Below, piece after piece: positions 11,984 to 18,604 of a stretch of DNA of 42,555 nucleotides. The position numbers were made by a program, and so were the translations under genes. Source of the stretch: a virus; the IMG/VR virus record IMGVR_UViG_3300031237_000250, positions 1 through 42,555 of that record; one strand, given 5' to 3'. The first letter of the stretch is position 1. Each line of letters begins with the position of its first letter. Under the pieces are notes generated by a model. It was not told the origin of the DNA, made no database searches, and was given only the letters and a program-made list of their open reading frames with translations.

Positions 11984-12380
11984 CCCAACCTTCCCCCTCC
12001 GCAACGAAATGGACCGCGCCCGGGCCATCCAGATCATTCAGCGCGTAGACCTAGAGGCCGGCATGGTCTGGAGCCTGCGCGAAGAGGCCCGCAGCGACCC
12101 GCAAAACCGCCGCATGTGGGCCATGTTGCGCGACATCTCCCGCCAGGTGGAGTGGTACGGCCAGAAGCTCAAGGATGAGGACTGGAAGCACATTTTCAGC
12201 GCCTCGGTCGAGAAGCAGCGTGCCGTGCCCGGCCTCGACGGCGGATTTGTCGTCCTAGGTGTGTCCACCCGCAAGCAGAGCAAGCGCTGGTTCTCCGACA
12301 TGTTCGAGGTGATGGAGGCGTTCGCGGCTGAGCGGGGCGTGAAGTTCACGACTGCGGATCATTGGGGGTGTGCTGCATGA
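11976..12380 (+). CDS. ninB: NinB-like recombination protein
   Basis: 134 residues from MANPTFPLRNEMDRARAIQI, with GGAGGG before the ATG; an upstream in-frame ATG at 11916 lacks such a site. The central 'RRMWAMLRDISRQVEWYGQKLKDEDWKHIF' and 'GFVVLGVSTRKQSKRWFSDM' match the NinB (lambda Orf/YbcN) family, which acts with SSB to start recombination on phage DNA. It belongs to the nin-like group with YbcO and RuvC-like genes downstream. Confidence 0.85.
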   Translation: MANPTFPLRNEMDRARAIQIIQRVDLEAGMVWSLREEARSDPQNRRMWAMLRDISRQVEWYGQKLKDEDWKHIFSASVEKQRAVPGLDGGFVVLGVSTRKQSKRWFSDMFEVMEAFAAERGVKFTTADHWGCAA

Positions 12381-12706
12381 ATATCGACTGGTACGTGCTC
12401 TGGCTGATGGCGTGCGGCATTGCTGCTCAGGCGTGGATTTTCTGGAAGCTGGGGCGCATTGCCGGAAACCTGATCTATGCAGCCATCGCCGCCGGATCGT
12501 TCGTCCGGTTCGCATGGGCCTGCGGCCGCGAACATGGGTTCAGGCCGATGCGCTGCCCGCGCCTGCTGTACGCCCCAAAGGTCTGGTTCGACATGTTCAT
12601 CCTGCTGGCTGATGGCCCCAAGGGCAACGTGTCGAGCATGGGTGGGGCCGGCTGCTGGAAGGGTATCGGCAACTGGACGGTGTTCCCGAAGAAGGGGGAT
12701 GCCTGA
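12377..12706 (+). CDS. Hypothetical membrane-associated protein
   Basis: 109 residues from MNIDWYVLWLMACGIAAQAW; the ATG overlaps the ninB stop (ATGA). Residues ~4-27 are a hydrophobic, Trp-rich segment that could span the membrane, with a second less hydrophobic stretch near 32-45. The C-terminal 60 residues are soluble and Gly/Trp-rich (GGAGCWKGIGNWTVFP). No family recognised. Coupled to ybcO by TGATG. Confidence 0.6.
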   Translation: MNIDWYVLWLMACGIAAQAWIFWKLGRIAGNLIYAAIAAGSFVRFAWACGREHGFRPMRCPRLLYAPKVWFDMFILLADGPKGNVSSMGGAGCWKGIGNWTVFPKKGDA

Positions 12707-13005
12707 TGCTCCGCCAACGCCAGCAACCGTACCGCTCCCGCAAATGGCTGGACGCGGTCCGCCAGATCGAGAACTGCGTGCTCTGCGGCGCCTACGGGGT
12801 CCAGGCCGCGCACCGCAACTACGGAAAATCCATGAGCCAGAAGACGGACGACTGCCTGACGGCGGCGATCTGCCCTGCCTGCCATCACGAAATCGACAAC
12901 GGCCGGCAGCTGAGCCGCGACGAGCGCCGGGCGCTGCTCGACAAGGCTATCTGCGAGACGGTTGCACAGCTGGCCCGTATGGGGCTGATCGAGGTGCGCG
13001 CATGA
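12706..13005 (+). CDS. YbcO-like putative HNH-type nuclease (DUF1364)
   Basis: 99 residues. 'CVLCGAYGVQAAHRNYGKSM' and 'DDCLTAAICPACHHEID' give the C-x2-C ... H ... C-x2-C-H-H zinc-binding pattern of the DUF1364/YbcO family, whose E. coli member has a nuclease-like beta-beta-alpha fold. Such genes lie in nin regions beside Holliday-junction resolvases, as here. TGATG coupling to the preceding gene supports the start. Confidence 0.85.
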   Translation: MLRQRQQPYRSRKWLDAVRQIENCVLCGAYGVQAAHRNYGKSMSQKTDDCLTAAICPACHHEIDNGRQLSRDERRALLDKAICETVAQLARMGLIEVRA

Positions 13006-13040
13006 AAGACGTGAAGTGGATCGAGGAGGGCGGGGAGTGA
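13002..13040 (+). CDS. Twelve-codon micro-ORF bridging ybcO and the resolvase gene
   Basis: ATG overlaps the ybcO stop (ATGA) and encodes MKDVKWIEEGGE, and its TGA overlaps the GTG start of the resolvase gene. Its GAGGAGGG codons form the ribosome-binding site of that gene. It may simply keep ribosomes moving to the resolvase start (a coupling leader) or be the remnant of a lost gene. Not a confident protein gene. Confidence 0.3.
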   Translation: MKDVKWIEEGGE

Positions 13041-13495
13041 TTGTAGGGATTGATCCGGGCTGCAGTGGCGCCCTGGTAGTGCTGGGGAATGCAGGCGAGG
13101 TGCTCGGCACGCTGAACATGCCGACCCTGAAGGTGGGGACGAAGAGCAGGGTCAACGGCGCCGCTGTGGCCGCTTGGCTGCGCGAGCAAGGGGCAGTTAG
13201 GCATGCGTACCTGGAGCAGGTTGGGGCGATGCCGGGGCAGGGCGTCAGCTCCATGTTCACGTTTGGCCATGCTGCTGGCGTAGTGGAGGGAGTTCTCCAG
13301 GGGCTGGGCATTCCATACAGCTTGGTGACACCGCAGACGTGGAAGAAGCGCGCGGGCCTAGTAGGGACCGATAAGGATGCGGCCAGGAGCAGGGCGATCC
13401 AGCTCTATCCGGATCTGCGTGTGCTGGATTCGAAAGCAAAGGGGCAGGCCGTGGCCGATGCGATCCTGATCGCTCGGCATGGTGGTGCGCAGTAG
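13037..13495 (+). CDS. RuvC-like Holliday junction resolvase
   Basis: 152 residues from a GTG start set by GAGGAGGG six bases upstream. MIVGIDPGCSGALV carries the first catalytic Asp of the RNase-H-fold resolvases, YLEQVGAMPGQGVSSMF carries the Glu and the loop conserved in phage RuvC-like enzymes, and KAKGQAVADAILIARHG carries the C-terminal Asp. It would resolve branched DNA before packaging, completing the nin-type group. Overlaps the micro-ORF stop by four bases. Confidence 0.9.
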   Translation: MIVGIDPGCSGALVVLGNAGEVLGTLNMPTLKVGTKSRVNGAAVAAWLREQGAVRHAYLEQVGAMPGQGVSSMFTFGHAAGVVEGVLQGLGIPYSLVTPQTWKKRAGLVGTDKDAARSRAIQLYPDLRVLDSKAKGQAVADAILIARHGGAQ

Positions 13496-13533
13496 GTACG
13501 CAGAAAGTACGCAACGAGTACGCAAGGTACGCA
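13496..13533 (+). repeat. Four direct repeats of GTACGCA
   Basis: Copies begin at 13496, 13507, 13518 and 13527 (periods 11, 11 and 9), so they lie on about the same face of the helix. They fill most of the short gap between the resolvase gene and the probable late regulator. Could be binding sites for a regulator, perhaps the product of the next gene. Confidence 0.7.
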
Positions 13534-13556
13534 GGCACGGAATTTAGAGGGGAAAT

Positions 13557-14234
13557 ATGCGACTGATCAGCCCACGGCAAGCATGGCACGACGCTCAATA
13601 CGAGTCGCGTGGATCTATCACGGCGGCGATCTTGGACCATGCCAAGATCAAGACCAAGCGCGCCGCAGAGAAGCGCCGGACCATTGAGGCGGTATTTGCC
13701 GCAGTAGGCGACGACGAAGAGGATCGGATCAAGATTGCCGCCCAGCGAATGGAGGTGCAGGAGACCCGCCGCACTGCGCGAGATAACAGCACGGCGCGAT
13801 CCGCGCACATGGCGACCATGGGGCGCATTCAGGCTGCAATCTCAAGCCTGCCGAAACCCCTGCAGCACTTCGGGCACCACCTGTATTCCCCGCTGAACAA
13901 TGTCCGGGATCAGGACGTGGCTCGCACCCTGGTCTGGTTTAGCTGGAGTCGTCCGGCTGGGATGTCGAAGGTGAAGGAGTCGCGCGCCTACTGCATGGTG
14001 ATGCCTGCCCTAATGTCCTACGTTGGTGTGGTGGTTGGTGGGCGAGAGGAGTGGGGGCCAAGCAGGATCGCGCAGTTCGTCGCCGACTGGTACGGCGAGA
14101 GGATCAGTATCAGCCAGTGGACGAGAGACTGGGCGCCGATCTGGGAAGGGCTGCTACGCACAATCACCGAGCTGGATCAGAAGGCCCTGGAGCCGGTGGA
14201 GCAGGCCATTACCGAGGAGCGGGAGGCTGCATGA
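13557..14234 (+). CDS. Putative late-gene regulator (Q position)
   Basis: 225 residues. A basic, helical N-terminal third (HAKIKTKRAAEKRRTIEAVF) suggests nucleic-acid contact; the C-terminal half is rich in Trp and hydrophobic residues (LVWFSWSRPAG, FVADWYGERISISQWTRDWAPIWEGL). No family is recognised with confidence and there is no zinc-finger pattern. GAGGGG precedes the ATG. It is the last gene before a promoter followed by terminators and the lysis genes, exactly where lambdoid phages encode the antiterminator Q; that assignment is positional only. The GTACGCA repeats lie directly upstream. Confidence 0.7.
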   Translation: MRLISPRQAWHDAQYESRGSITAAILDHAKIKTKRAAEKRRTIEAVFAAVGDDEEDRIKIAAQRMEVQETRRTARDNSTARSAHMATMGRIQAAISSLPKPLQHFGHHLYSPLNNVRDQDVARTLVWFSWSRPAGMSKVKESRAYCMVMPALMSYVGVVVGGREEWGPSRIAQFVADWYGERISISQWTRDWAPIWEGLLRTITELDQKALEPVEQAITEEREAA

Positions 14235-14273
14235 CTATGAGCGCGATGTACTGCCGTGACACAAGCGAGGCGC

Positions 14274-14302
14274 TTGACGCATGTCGAGCTTTTCCGTACC
14301 GT
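14274..14302 (+). promoter_or_regulatory. Late promoter candidate (pR')
   Basis: TTGACG, a 17-base spacer, and TACCGT. The -35 is near consensus and the -10 is poor. The first terminator begins about 30 bases downstream, which would give a very short paused or terminated transcript unless an antiterminator acts, as at lambda pR'. Confidence 0.5.
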
Positions 14303-14332
14303 TTACCCATGCTGTGAAGCAGCACCCCAAAC

Positions 14333-14362
14333 AAAGCCCGGCCATTGAGCTGGGCTTTTTTG
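14333..14362 (+). terminator. Terminator 1 of the late leader (tR'-like)
   Basis: AAAGCCCGGC-CATTGA-GCTGGGCTTT followed by TTT: a 10-bp stem with one mismatch-type pair and a continuous U-run. It would stop transcription coming either from the early operon or from pR'. Confidence 0.85.
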
Positions 14363-14410
14363 TTTGCGCCACGTTTTTCCATGTTTCGAATCGTGGCGCG
14401 ATGAATCCGA

Positions 14411-14436
14411 AGCCTCGCCAAGTGCGGGGCTTTTTC
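14411..14436 (+). terminator. Terminator 2 of the late leader
   Basis: AGCCTCGC-CAAGT-GCGGGGCT followed by TTTTCG; 8-bp stem with one G-U pair. Its stem sequence is nearly the same as terminator 3. Confidence 0.7.
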
Positions 14437-14667
14437 GTTTGCGGGGATAGCTGCGATCCGCGGCCAGGGCGGTCCCTTCTGGGGAATATTCTGGACGCTC
14501 CCGGCCGGCGGTGGGGCGGTTACGAAAACACCGGCAGCTCGCGTAGGCCGCTTCCTCGGAGAAGTCCGGGCCGGGCGCGTGGCTGAACTGGCGAGACCGA
14601 TGCATTAAGGCGTTGGCGCTGGGGATGCCTTTGGCGGACGGCGGGAAAGACCGCACAAGATTCTGAG

Positions 14668-14698
14668 GCCTCGCGATTGCGGGGCTTCGTCGTTTTTG
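14668..14698 (+). terminator. Terminator-like hairpin 3 of the late leader
   Basis: GCCTCGC-GATT-GCGGGGC followed by TTCGTCGTTTTT. The U-tract is interrupted, so termination may be weaker. The shared stem with terminator 2 suggests a duplicated element. Confidence 0.55.
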
Positions 14699-14785
14699 GC
14701 CCCGCTGTGAAGCGCTGCCAGGCCACGTCGGGAGACGTTGCAAACCCGCCGGGTTCGCCCCGGCACTTATCCGAGGAGAGCTGCT

Positions 14786-14989
14786 TTGTCCGTGCACTCT
14801 GACATTGCTGCCGAGGCCGCCAAGGCGGCTCCGCCTGTGGCCGTGGCCAGCGCCATGATCGCCGGTATGACCATCAACGATTGGGTCACGGTTCTGACTG
14901 GGCTCTACGTCCTGCTGCAGATCTTCGTCCTGGTGCGGAAACTGATCCGTGAGCGCCGGGCCGAGCGTCGGCGAGCGGCTCAGCTGTGA
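14786..14989 (+). CDS. Holin
   Basis: 67 residues from a TTG start with GAGGAG seven bases upstream; the longer frame from 14738 has no ribosome-binding site. The sequence opens MSVHSDIAAEAAKAAPPVAV, has two hydrophobic segments (PPVAVASAMIAGM and WVTVLTGLYVLLQIFVLV) and ends in a strongly basic tail (RKLIRERRAERRRAAQL), the usual shape of small class II-type holins. It precedes the endolysin and spanin genes. It would depolarise the inner membrane, activating the SAR endolysin. A TTG start may keep its level low and delay lysis. Confidence 0.8.
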   Translation: MSVHSDIAAEAAKAAPPVAVASAMIAGMTINDWVTVLTGLYVLLQIFVLVRKLIRERRAERRRAAQL

Positions 14990-15480
14990 AGGGCCGAATC
15001 GCCATCGCCGCCCTGTCGCTCAGTGCCGCGGCCTTCGCCGGCATCCTGACCCGCGAGGGCTTCAGCCCCGAGGCCTACCCGGACCCGACCCGAGGTACGG
15101 AGCTGCCGACCCTCGGCTTTGGCTCGACCTCCGGCGTGCGGATGGGTGACACCATCACGCCGGTCGCGGCGATCAACCGCAGCCTGCGCGAGGTGACGGA
15201 GTTCGAGGGGGCAGTCAAACAGTGCGTCCACGTCCCGCTCTATCAGGCCGAGTACGACGCCTACCTGGCCCTGGCGCACAACATCGGTCCGGGGCGCTTC
15301 TGCGGCTCGACCATCGTCAAGCGGCTGAACGCTGAGGACTACCGCGGCGCCTGCGAGGCGATCCTGCTGTTCAAGTACTCGAATGGCTACGACTGCTCCA
15401 AGCCGGGCAACCGGATCTGTCCAGGGCTATGGGCTGACCGTCAGCGCGTCTACCAGCAGTGCATGAGTGCGCAGCAATGA
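14986..15480 (+). CDS. SAR endolysin, glycoside hydrolase family 24 (T4-lysozyme type)
   Basis: 164 residues from GTG overlapping the holin stop (GTGA). Residues ~4-20 (RIAIAALSLSAAAFAGI) form a weakly hydrophobic, Ala/Gly/Ser-rich segment, the mark of a signal-arrest-release anchor. The catalytic triad reads Glu24 in TREGF, Asp33 in YPDP and Thr42 in PTLGFGST, with a three-residue insertion between the last two compared with T4 lysozyme. It cleaves peptidoglycan after release into the periplasm. Several cysteines (VKQCVH, FCGST, RGACEA) could control activation. Confidence 0.9.
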   Translation: MKGRIAIAALSLSAAAFAGILTREGFSPEAYPDPTRGTELPTLGFGSTSGVRMGDTITPVAAINRSLREVTEFEGAVKQCVHVPLYQAEYDAYLALAHNIGPGRFCGSTIVKRLNAEDYRGACEAILLFKYSNGYDCSKPGNRICPGLWADRQRVYQQCMSAQQ

Positions 15481-15848
15481 TCTTCCCCGTGGATGGACTG
15501 CGCCTGCTGGCCTATGCGGGCCTGGCTGGCGCCGGCTTCGCTTGTGGCTGGCAGATCCGCGACTGGCAGGCCGACAGCGCGGAGCTCGTCAGGGGCCAGC
15601 AGCAGGAACGCCAGCGCGCCCTGGTCGCCGACGTAACCCGGCAGACGCTGAGCGCGATCGGGAATATCCGCATCGAGCAGCGGACCGTCTACCAGAAGGC
15701 CGAGAAGGAGATTGTCCGTGATCCGGTTTATATCAATTGCCGCGTGCCTGCTGATGGTGTGCAGCTGCTCAACGCAGCGCGGAGCGGAGCAGATGGACGA
15801 GGGGCTGCTGCAGGAGTGTCCGCCGATGGAGGCGATACCGGCCGCTGA
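15477..15848 (+). CDS. Rz: Rz-like i-spanin
   Basis: 123 residues; ATG overlaps the endolysin stop (ATGA). An N-terminal transmembrane segment (LLAYAGLAGAGFACGW) is followed by a periplasmic coiled coil rich in Gln, Glu and Arg (SAELVRGQQQERQRALVADV) and the conserved end 'DPVYINCRVPADGVQLLNAAR'. With Rz1 it would span the periplasm and fuse inner and outer membranes in the last lysis step. The Rz1 gene is embedded in its 3' third in the +1 frame. Confidence 0.85.
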   Translation: MIFPVDGLRLLAYAGLAGAGFACGWQIRDWQADSAELVRGQQQERQRALVADVTRQTLSAIGNIRIEQRTVYQKAEKEIVRDPVYINCRVPADGVQLLNAARSGADGRGAAAGVSADGGDTGR

Positions 15849-15990
15849 GGACGGTACCGCCCCTATGGGGGACGTGGTGAAAGCCGACATCGCCCTGGCC
15901 GGCCAGTACGAGGAGTGCAGGACGCTGCATAACGGGCTGGTCAAAGCGCTCAGGCAGGAGTGTGCCGGCACGACCTGCCGGGGGCAGTAA
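15718..15990 (+). CDS. Rz1: Rz1-like o-spanin lipoprotein
   Basis: 90 residues from GTG (15718), seven bases after AAGGAG; a TTG at 15712 is too near that site. The signal sequence IRFISIAACLLMVCSC ends in a lipobox-like V-C-S-C, so the mature protein should be anchored in the outer membrane by its N-terminal Cys. The first 44 codons lie within Rz in another frame, the classic nested arrangement, and the rest extends beyond it. Longer than lambda Rz1 (60 residues) and less Pro-rich. Confidence 0.85.
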   Translation: MIRFISIAACLLMVCSCSTQRGAEQMDEGLLQECPPMEAIPAAEDGTAPMGDVVKADIALAGQYEECRTLHNGLVKALRQECAGTTCRGQ

Positions 15991-16003
15991 CAGTTTCGCG
16001 GCC

Positions 16004-16015
16004 CGCCGGGAGGCG
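16004..16015 (+). promoter_or_regulatory. GGGA-loop hairpin upstream of the terminase genes
   Basis: CGCC-GGGA-GGCG, 4-bp stem, 24 bases before the terminase small-subunit ATG. A separate GAGGT serves as the ribosome-binding site, so this copy does not hold the start's own Shine-Dalgarno. It belongs to the series of similar hairpins at 22036, 29410, 31649 and 33531. Confidence 0.45.
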
Positions 16016-16038
16016 CTCCGCACCTTACAGAGGTAGAC

Positions 16039-16587
16039 ATGGCACGCGCATACGATTGGGAGGCAGTCGAGCGGGACTATCGGCTCGGCCTGCACTCGCT
16101 GCGCGAGCTGTCCGCGCGGCATGGCCCAAGCGAGGGAGCCATCCGCAAGAAGGCCAAGGCCGAAGGCTGGTCGAAAGATCTCTCCGCGCAGATCCGCCAG
16201 CGCGTTCGCGAGAAGGCTTGCCGAGCCGCGGCGCCCGAGGATAAGGCTGCGTCCGACGCAGAGATCGTCGAAACCGCGGCCGATGCTTGCACCGAGATCA
16301 TCCGTGGCCACCAGCGCCTGCTGATGCAGGCCAAGACTCTGGCTGAGACCCTGATGGATCGACTGGGCGAGCAGCTGGAGAAGGGCACCATGACCGTCCA
16401 GCTCAAGAGCGGCGAAACTGACGAGGTTGATGTGCCTCTCGACTACGCCGGCAAGACACTGGGGAATGCCACCATGGCTTTGGAGCGTGTGGTGCGCCTT
16501 GAGCGCCAAGCCTACGGGCTGGATGAGGCTGGTAAGGAGCAGTCCGGCAAGTCGCTGGATGAGCTGATGGCCGAGGTTGCCGAGTAG
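16039..16587 (+). CDS. terS: Terminase small subunit
   Basis: 182 residues. The N-terminal 'YDWEAVERDYRLGLHSLREL SARHGPSEGAIRKKAKAEGW' (written here with a break) is a helix-turn-helix typical of small terminases, which recognise the packaging site on phage DNA. The middle and C-terminal helices (AETLMDRLGEQLEKG, ALERVVRLERQAYG) suit oligomerisation and contact with the large subunit. GAGGT precedes the ATG. The gene is followed with no gap by the large subunit. Confidence 0.85.
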   Translation: MARAYDWEAVERDYRLGLHSLRELSARHGPSEGAIRKKAKAEGWSKDLSAQIRQRVREKACRAAAPEDKAASDAEIVETAADACTEIIRGHQRLLMQAKTLAETLMDRLGEQLEKGTMTVQLKSGETDEVDVPLDYAGKTLGNATMALERVVRLERQAYGLDEAGKEQSGKSLDELMAEVAE

Positions 16588-18245
16588 TGGCCGCTCGCGT
16601 TCGAGCGCAGTTGGTAGAAGAGGGCGACCGCTACCTGGCAATGCACCGCGCTGGGCAGCTGAAGGATAGGAAGGACCTGATCCGCGCGCTGGCCAACAAG
16701 TGGTACCGGCTCAACACGCTCTACAAGATCAAGGACAAGGAGGGCAAGGTCCGGACGTTCCGCCCGAACAAGCAGCAGCGGCAGCGCTTCATTGAACGGC
16801 ATTGCCGGGATGTGATCCTCAAGGCGCGGCAGCTTGGGTTCACCACGTTCGAGATGATCGACGCCCTGGATGATTGTCTCTGGATCGCCAACTTCAGCGC
16901 CGGCTGCATCGCCCACACACTGGAGGATGCCAAGGACATCTTCCGCAACAAGATCAAGTTCGCCTATGACCAGTTGCGGCAGTCCGCGGCTTGGCAAGCG
17001 ATCTTCCAGCTAATCGGCCTCAAGCTGGCCGGCACGGTGAGCGACAAGGGCGAGGGCTATGTCTTCGACAACGGGTCGAGCATCCGCGTCTCCACCAGCT
17101 ACCGGGGCGGCACGTTGCAACGGCTGCATGTCAGCGAGTTCGGGAAGATCTGCCGCAAGTTTCCTGACAAGGCGCAGGAGATCGTCACCGGTGCGTTCGA
17201 GGCAGTCGGTTTGGGCAACCAGGTGACACTGGAGTCGACCGCCGAGGGCCGGGAAGGCTACTTCTTCGACTACTGCGCACTGGCTCAGAAGATCAAGGAA
17301 GCCGGCAAGATCCCGACCGACATGGACTGGCAGTTCCATTTCTTCCCCTGGTGGGATGAGCCGGGCTATCAGCTGGAGGCTGCCGGCGTAGTCATTCCAT
17401 CTTGGCTGCATGACTACTTCGCCGAGCTGTCGGCCAAGTACGGCATCAAGACGACGCCAGAGCAGCAGGCCTGGTACGCCAAGAAGGCCGAGACGCTCAA
17501 GGACGACATGAAGCGGGAATACCCGTCGACCCCGGACGAAGCGTTTGCTCAGTCGGTCGATGGCGCCTACTTCATGCAGCAGATGCGCTGGCTCAGGACG
17601 AACGGTCGCATCACCAGCCGAGTGAAGTACAACCCGAGCCTGCCGGTCATCACTGCATGGGATTTGGGCATGAGCGACTCCATGTCGATCGTGTTCTGCC
17701 AACTGGTCGGCCGCGAGGTGCACATCATCGATTACCTCGAGGGCAGTGGCGAGGGCTTGGAGTACTACGCCCGGAAGCTCAACGAGAAGGGCTACGTCTA
17801 CGGCGCCCACTACGGCCCGCATGACCTGGCGGTGCGGGAGTTGGGGACCGGCAAGGCGCGGATCGACGTGGCTGCGCAGTTCGGCATTCGCTTCGAGATC
17901 GTGCCGCGGATCAGTAACCACGCCGAGGGCATCGAGGCTTCCCGTCAGTTCCTGCCGCTGTGCTGGTTCGCCGAGAACACTGCGCGGGACGAGAAGCCTA
18001 GCGAGGACGGCAAGGCAGTTGGAGTCGATCGCCTGATCGACTGCCTGGACAACTACCGCAAGGACTGGGATGACCGGCTGGGCGTGTACCGCTCGACTCC
18101 CCGTCACGATTGGGCGTCGCACGGCGCCAAGGCATTCGAGACCCTGGCCCGCTGCGGCCTGTTCGAGCGAGCTATCGGCGCTATTCATACGCCGCAGGCG
18201 GCCAATACCGACCGCGGGCGCAGACACTGGAACGCACACACATGA
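16587..18245 (+). CDS. terL: Terminase large subunit
   Basis: 552 residues from GTG overlapping the TAG of terS by one base. The packaging motor ATPase shows KARQLGFTT (residues 79-87) in the place of Walker A, a reduced form seen in many terminases, and Glu184 in LHVSEFGK as the Walker B/catalytic carboxylate. The nuclease domain begins VITAWDLGMSDSM with Asp359 as first metal ligand; later acidic residues (DRLIDCLDN, near 480) could complete the site. Family layout resembles podovirus enzymes such as those of P22- and BPP-1-like phages. It cuts concatemers and drives DNA through the portal. Confidence 0.9.
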   Translation: MAARVRAQLVEEGDRYLAMHRAGQLKDRKDLIRALANKWYRLNTLYKIKDKEGKVRTFRPNKQQRQRFIERHCRDVILKARQLGFTTFEMIDALDDCLWIANFSAGCIAHTLEDAKDIFRNKIKFAYDQLRQSAAWQAIFQLIGLKLAGTVSDKGEGYVFDNGSSIRVSTSYRGGTLQRLHVSEFGKICRKFPDKAQEIVTGAFEAVGLGNQVTLESTAEGREGYFFDYCALAQKIKEAGKIPTDMDWQFHFFPWWDEPGYQLEAAGVVIPSWLHDYFAELSAKYGIKTTPEQQAWYAKKAETLKDDMKREYPSTPDEAFAQSVDGAYFMQQMRWLRTNGRITSRVKYNPSLPVITAWDLGMSDSMSIVFCQLVGREVHIIDYLEGSGEGLEYYARKLNEKGYVYGAHYGPHDLAVRELGTGKARIDVAAQFGIRFEIVPRISNHAEGIEASRQFLPLCWFAENTARDEKPSEDGKAVGVDRLIDCLDNYRKDWDDRLGVYRSTPRHDWASHGAKAFETLARCGLFERAIGAIHTPQAANTDRGRRHWNAHT

Positions 18246-18604
18246 GCACCACGACCATCACCGTTTCGCCGGCACAAGTGGCGAACTTCATCGCCGGAAA
18301 GTTGGCCGAGATCGCAGTGCCGTCTACCCGTCTGCGCCAGGACATCGGGCCGATCCAGGTGGATCGGATCAATCTGGTCGAGAACAACGAGGCGCACCCG
18401 GCCCTGCAGTTCAAATTCGATGTGGCGGAAGGGATGGGGCTGGAGATCCGAGTGAAGCTGGCAGAGTTCGCGGCAAGCCCTGCTGCCTATATACGTGACC
18501 TACTGGAGAATCTGCAGGGCATTCGTCATGCCGCCCTGCAGCGACGTGCCGGCCGCCAGGCTGAGGTGGATGCCGTGTACAGCCTGATGGGTGGCAAGCA
18601 ATGA
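18242..18604 (+). CDS. Hypothetical protein between terminase and portal
   Basis: 120 residues from MSTTTITVSPAQVANFIAGK; ATG overlaps the terL stop and its own stop overlaps the portal start (ATGA both sides). The body is a mix of strands and helices (LQFKFDVAEGMGLEIRVKLA) with a basic Arg-rich helix near the end (HAALQRRAGRQAEVDAVYSL). Position suggests a packaging or head-assembly accessory protein, but I recognise no family. Confidence 0.65.
   Translation: MSTTTITVSPAQVANFIAGKLAEIAVPSTRLRQDIGPIQVDRINLVENNEAHPALQFKFDVAEGMGLEIRVKLAEFAASPAAYIRDLLENLQGIRHAALQRRAGRQAEVDAVYSLMGGKQ

Larger units (their letters stand above)
14235..14785 (+). other. Late leader region, non-coding
   Basis: About 550 bases without a convincing gene. 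It contains a pR'-like promoter (14274-14302), three terminator-like hairpins (14333, 14411, 14668) and the ribosome-binding site of the holin. The layout is that of a lambdoid pR'-tR' leader, in which an antiterminator must act before the late genes are expressed. A 28-codon frame at 14231-14317 overlaps the preceding stop but has no other support. Confidence 0.65.

Noticed and set aside
14231-14317. 28-codon frame overlapping the stop of the late regulator (ATGA)
   Set aside because: Only the overlap supports it; it runs through the pR'-like promoter and ends just before the terminator, and its sequence shows no protein-like pattern.
17010-18239. Minus-strand 409-residue frame
   Set aside because: Shadow of the terminase large subunit; high GC keeps antisense frames open.
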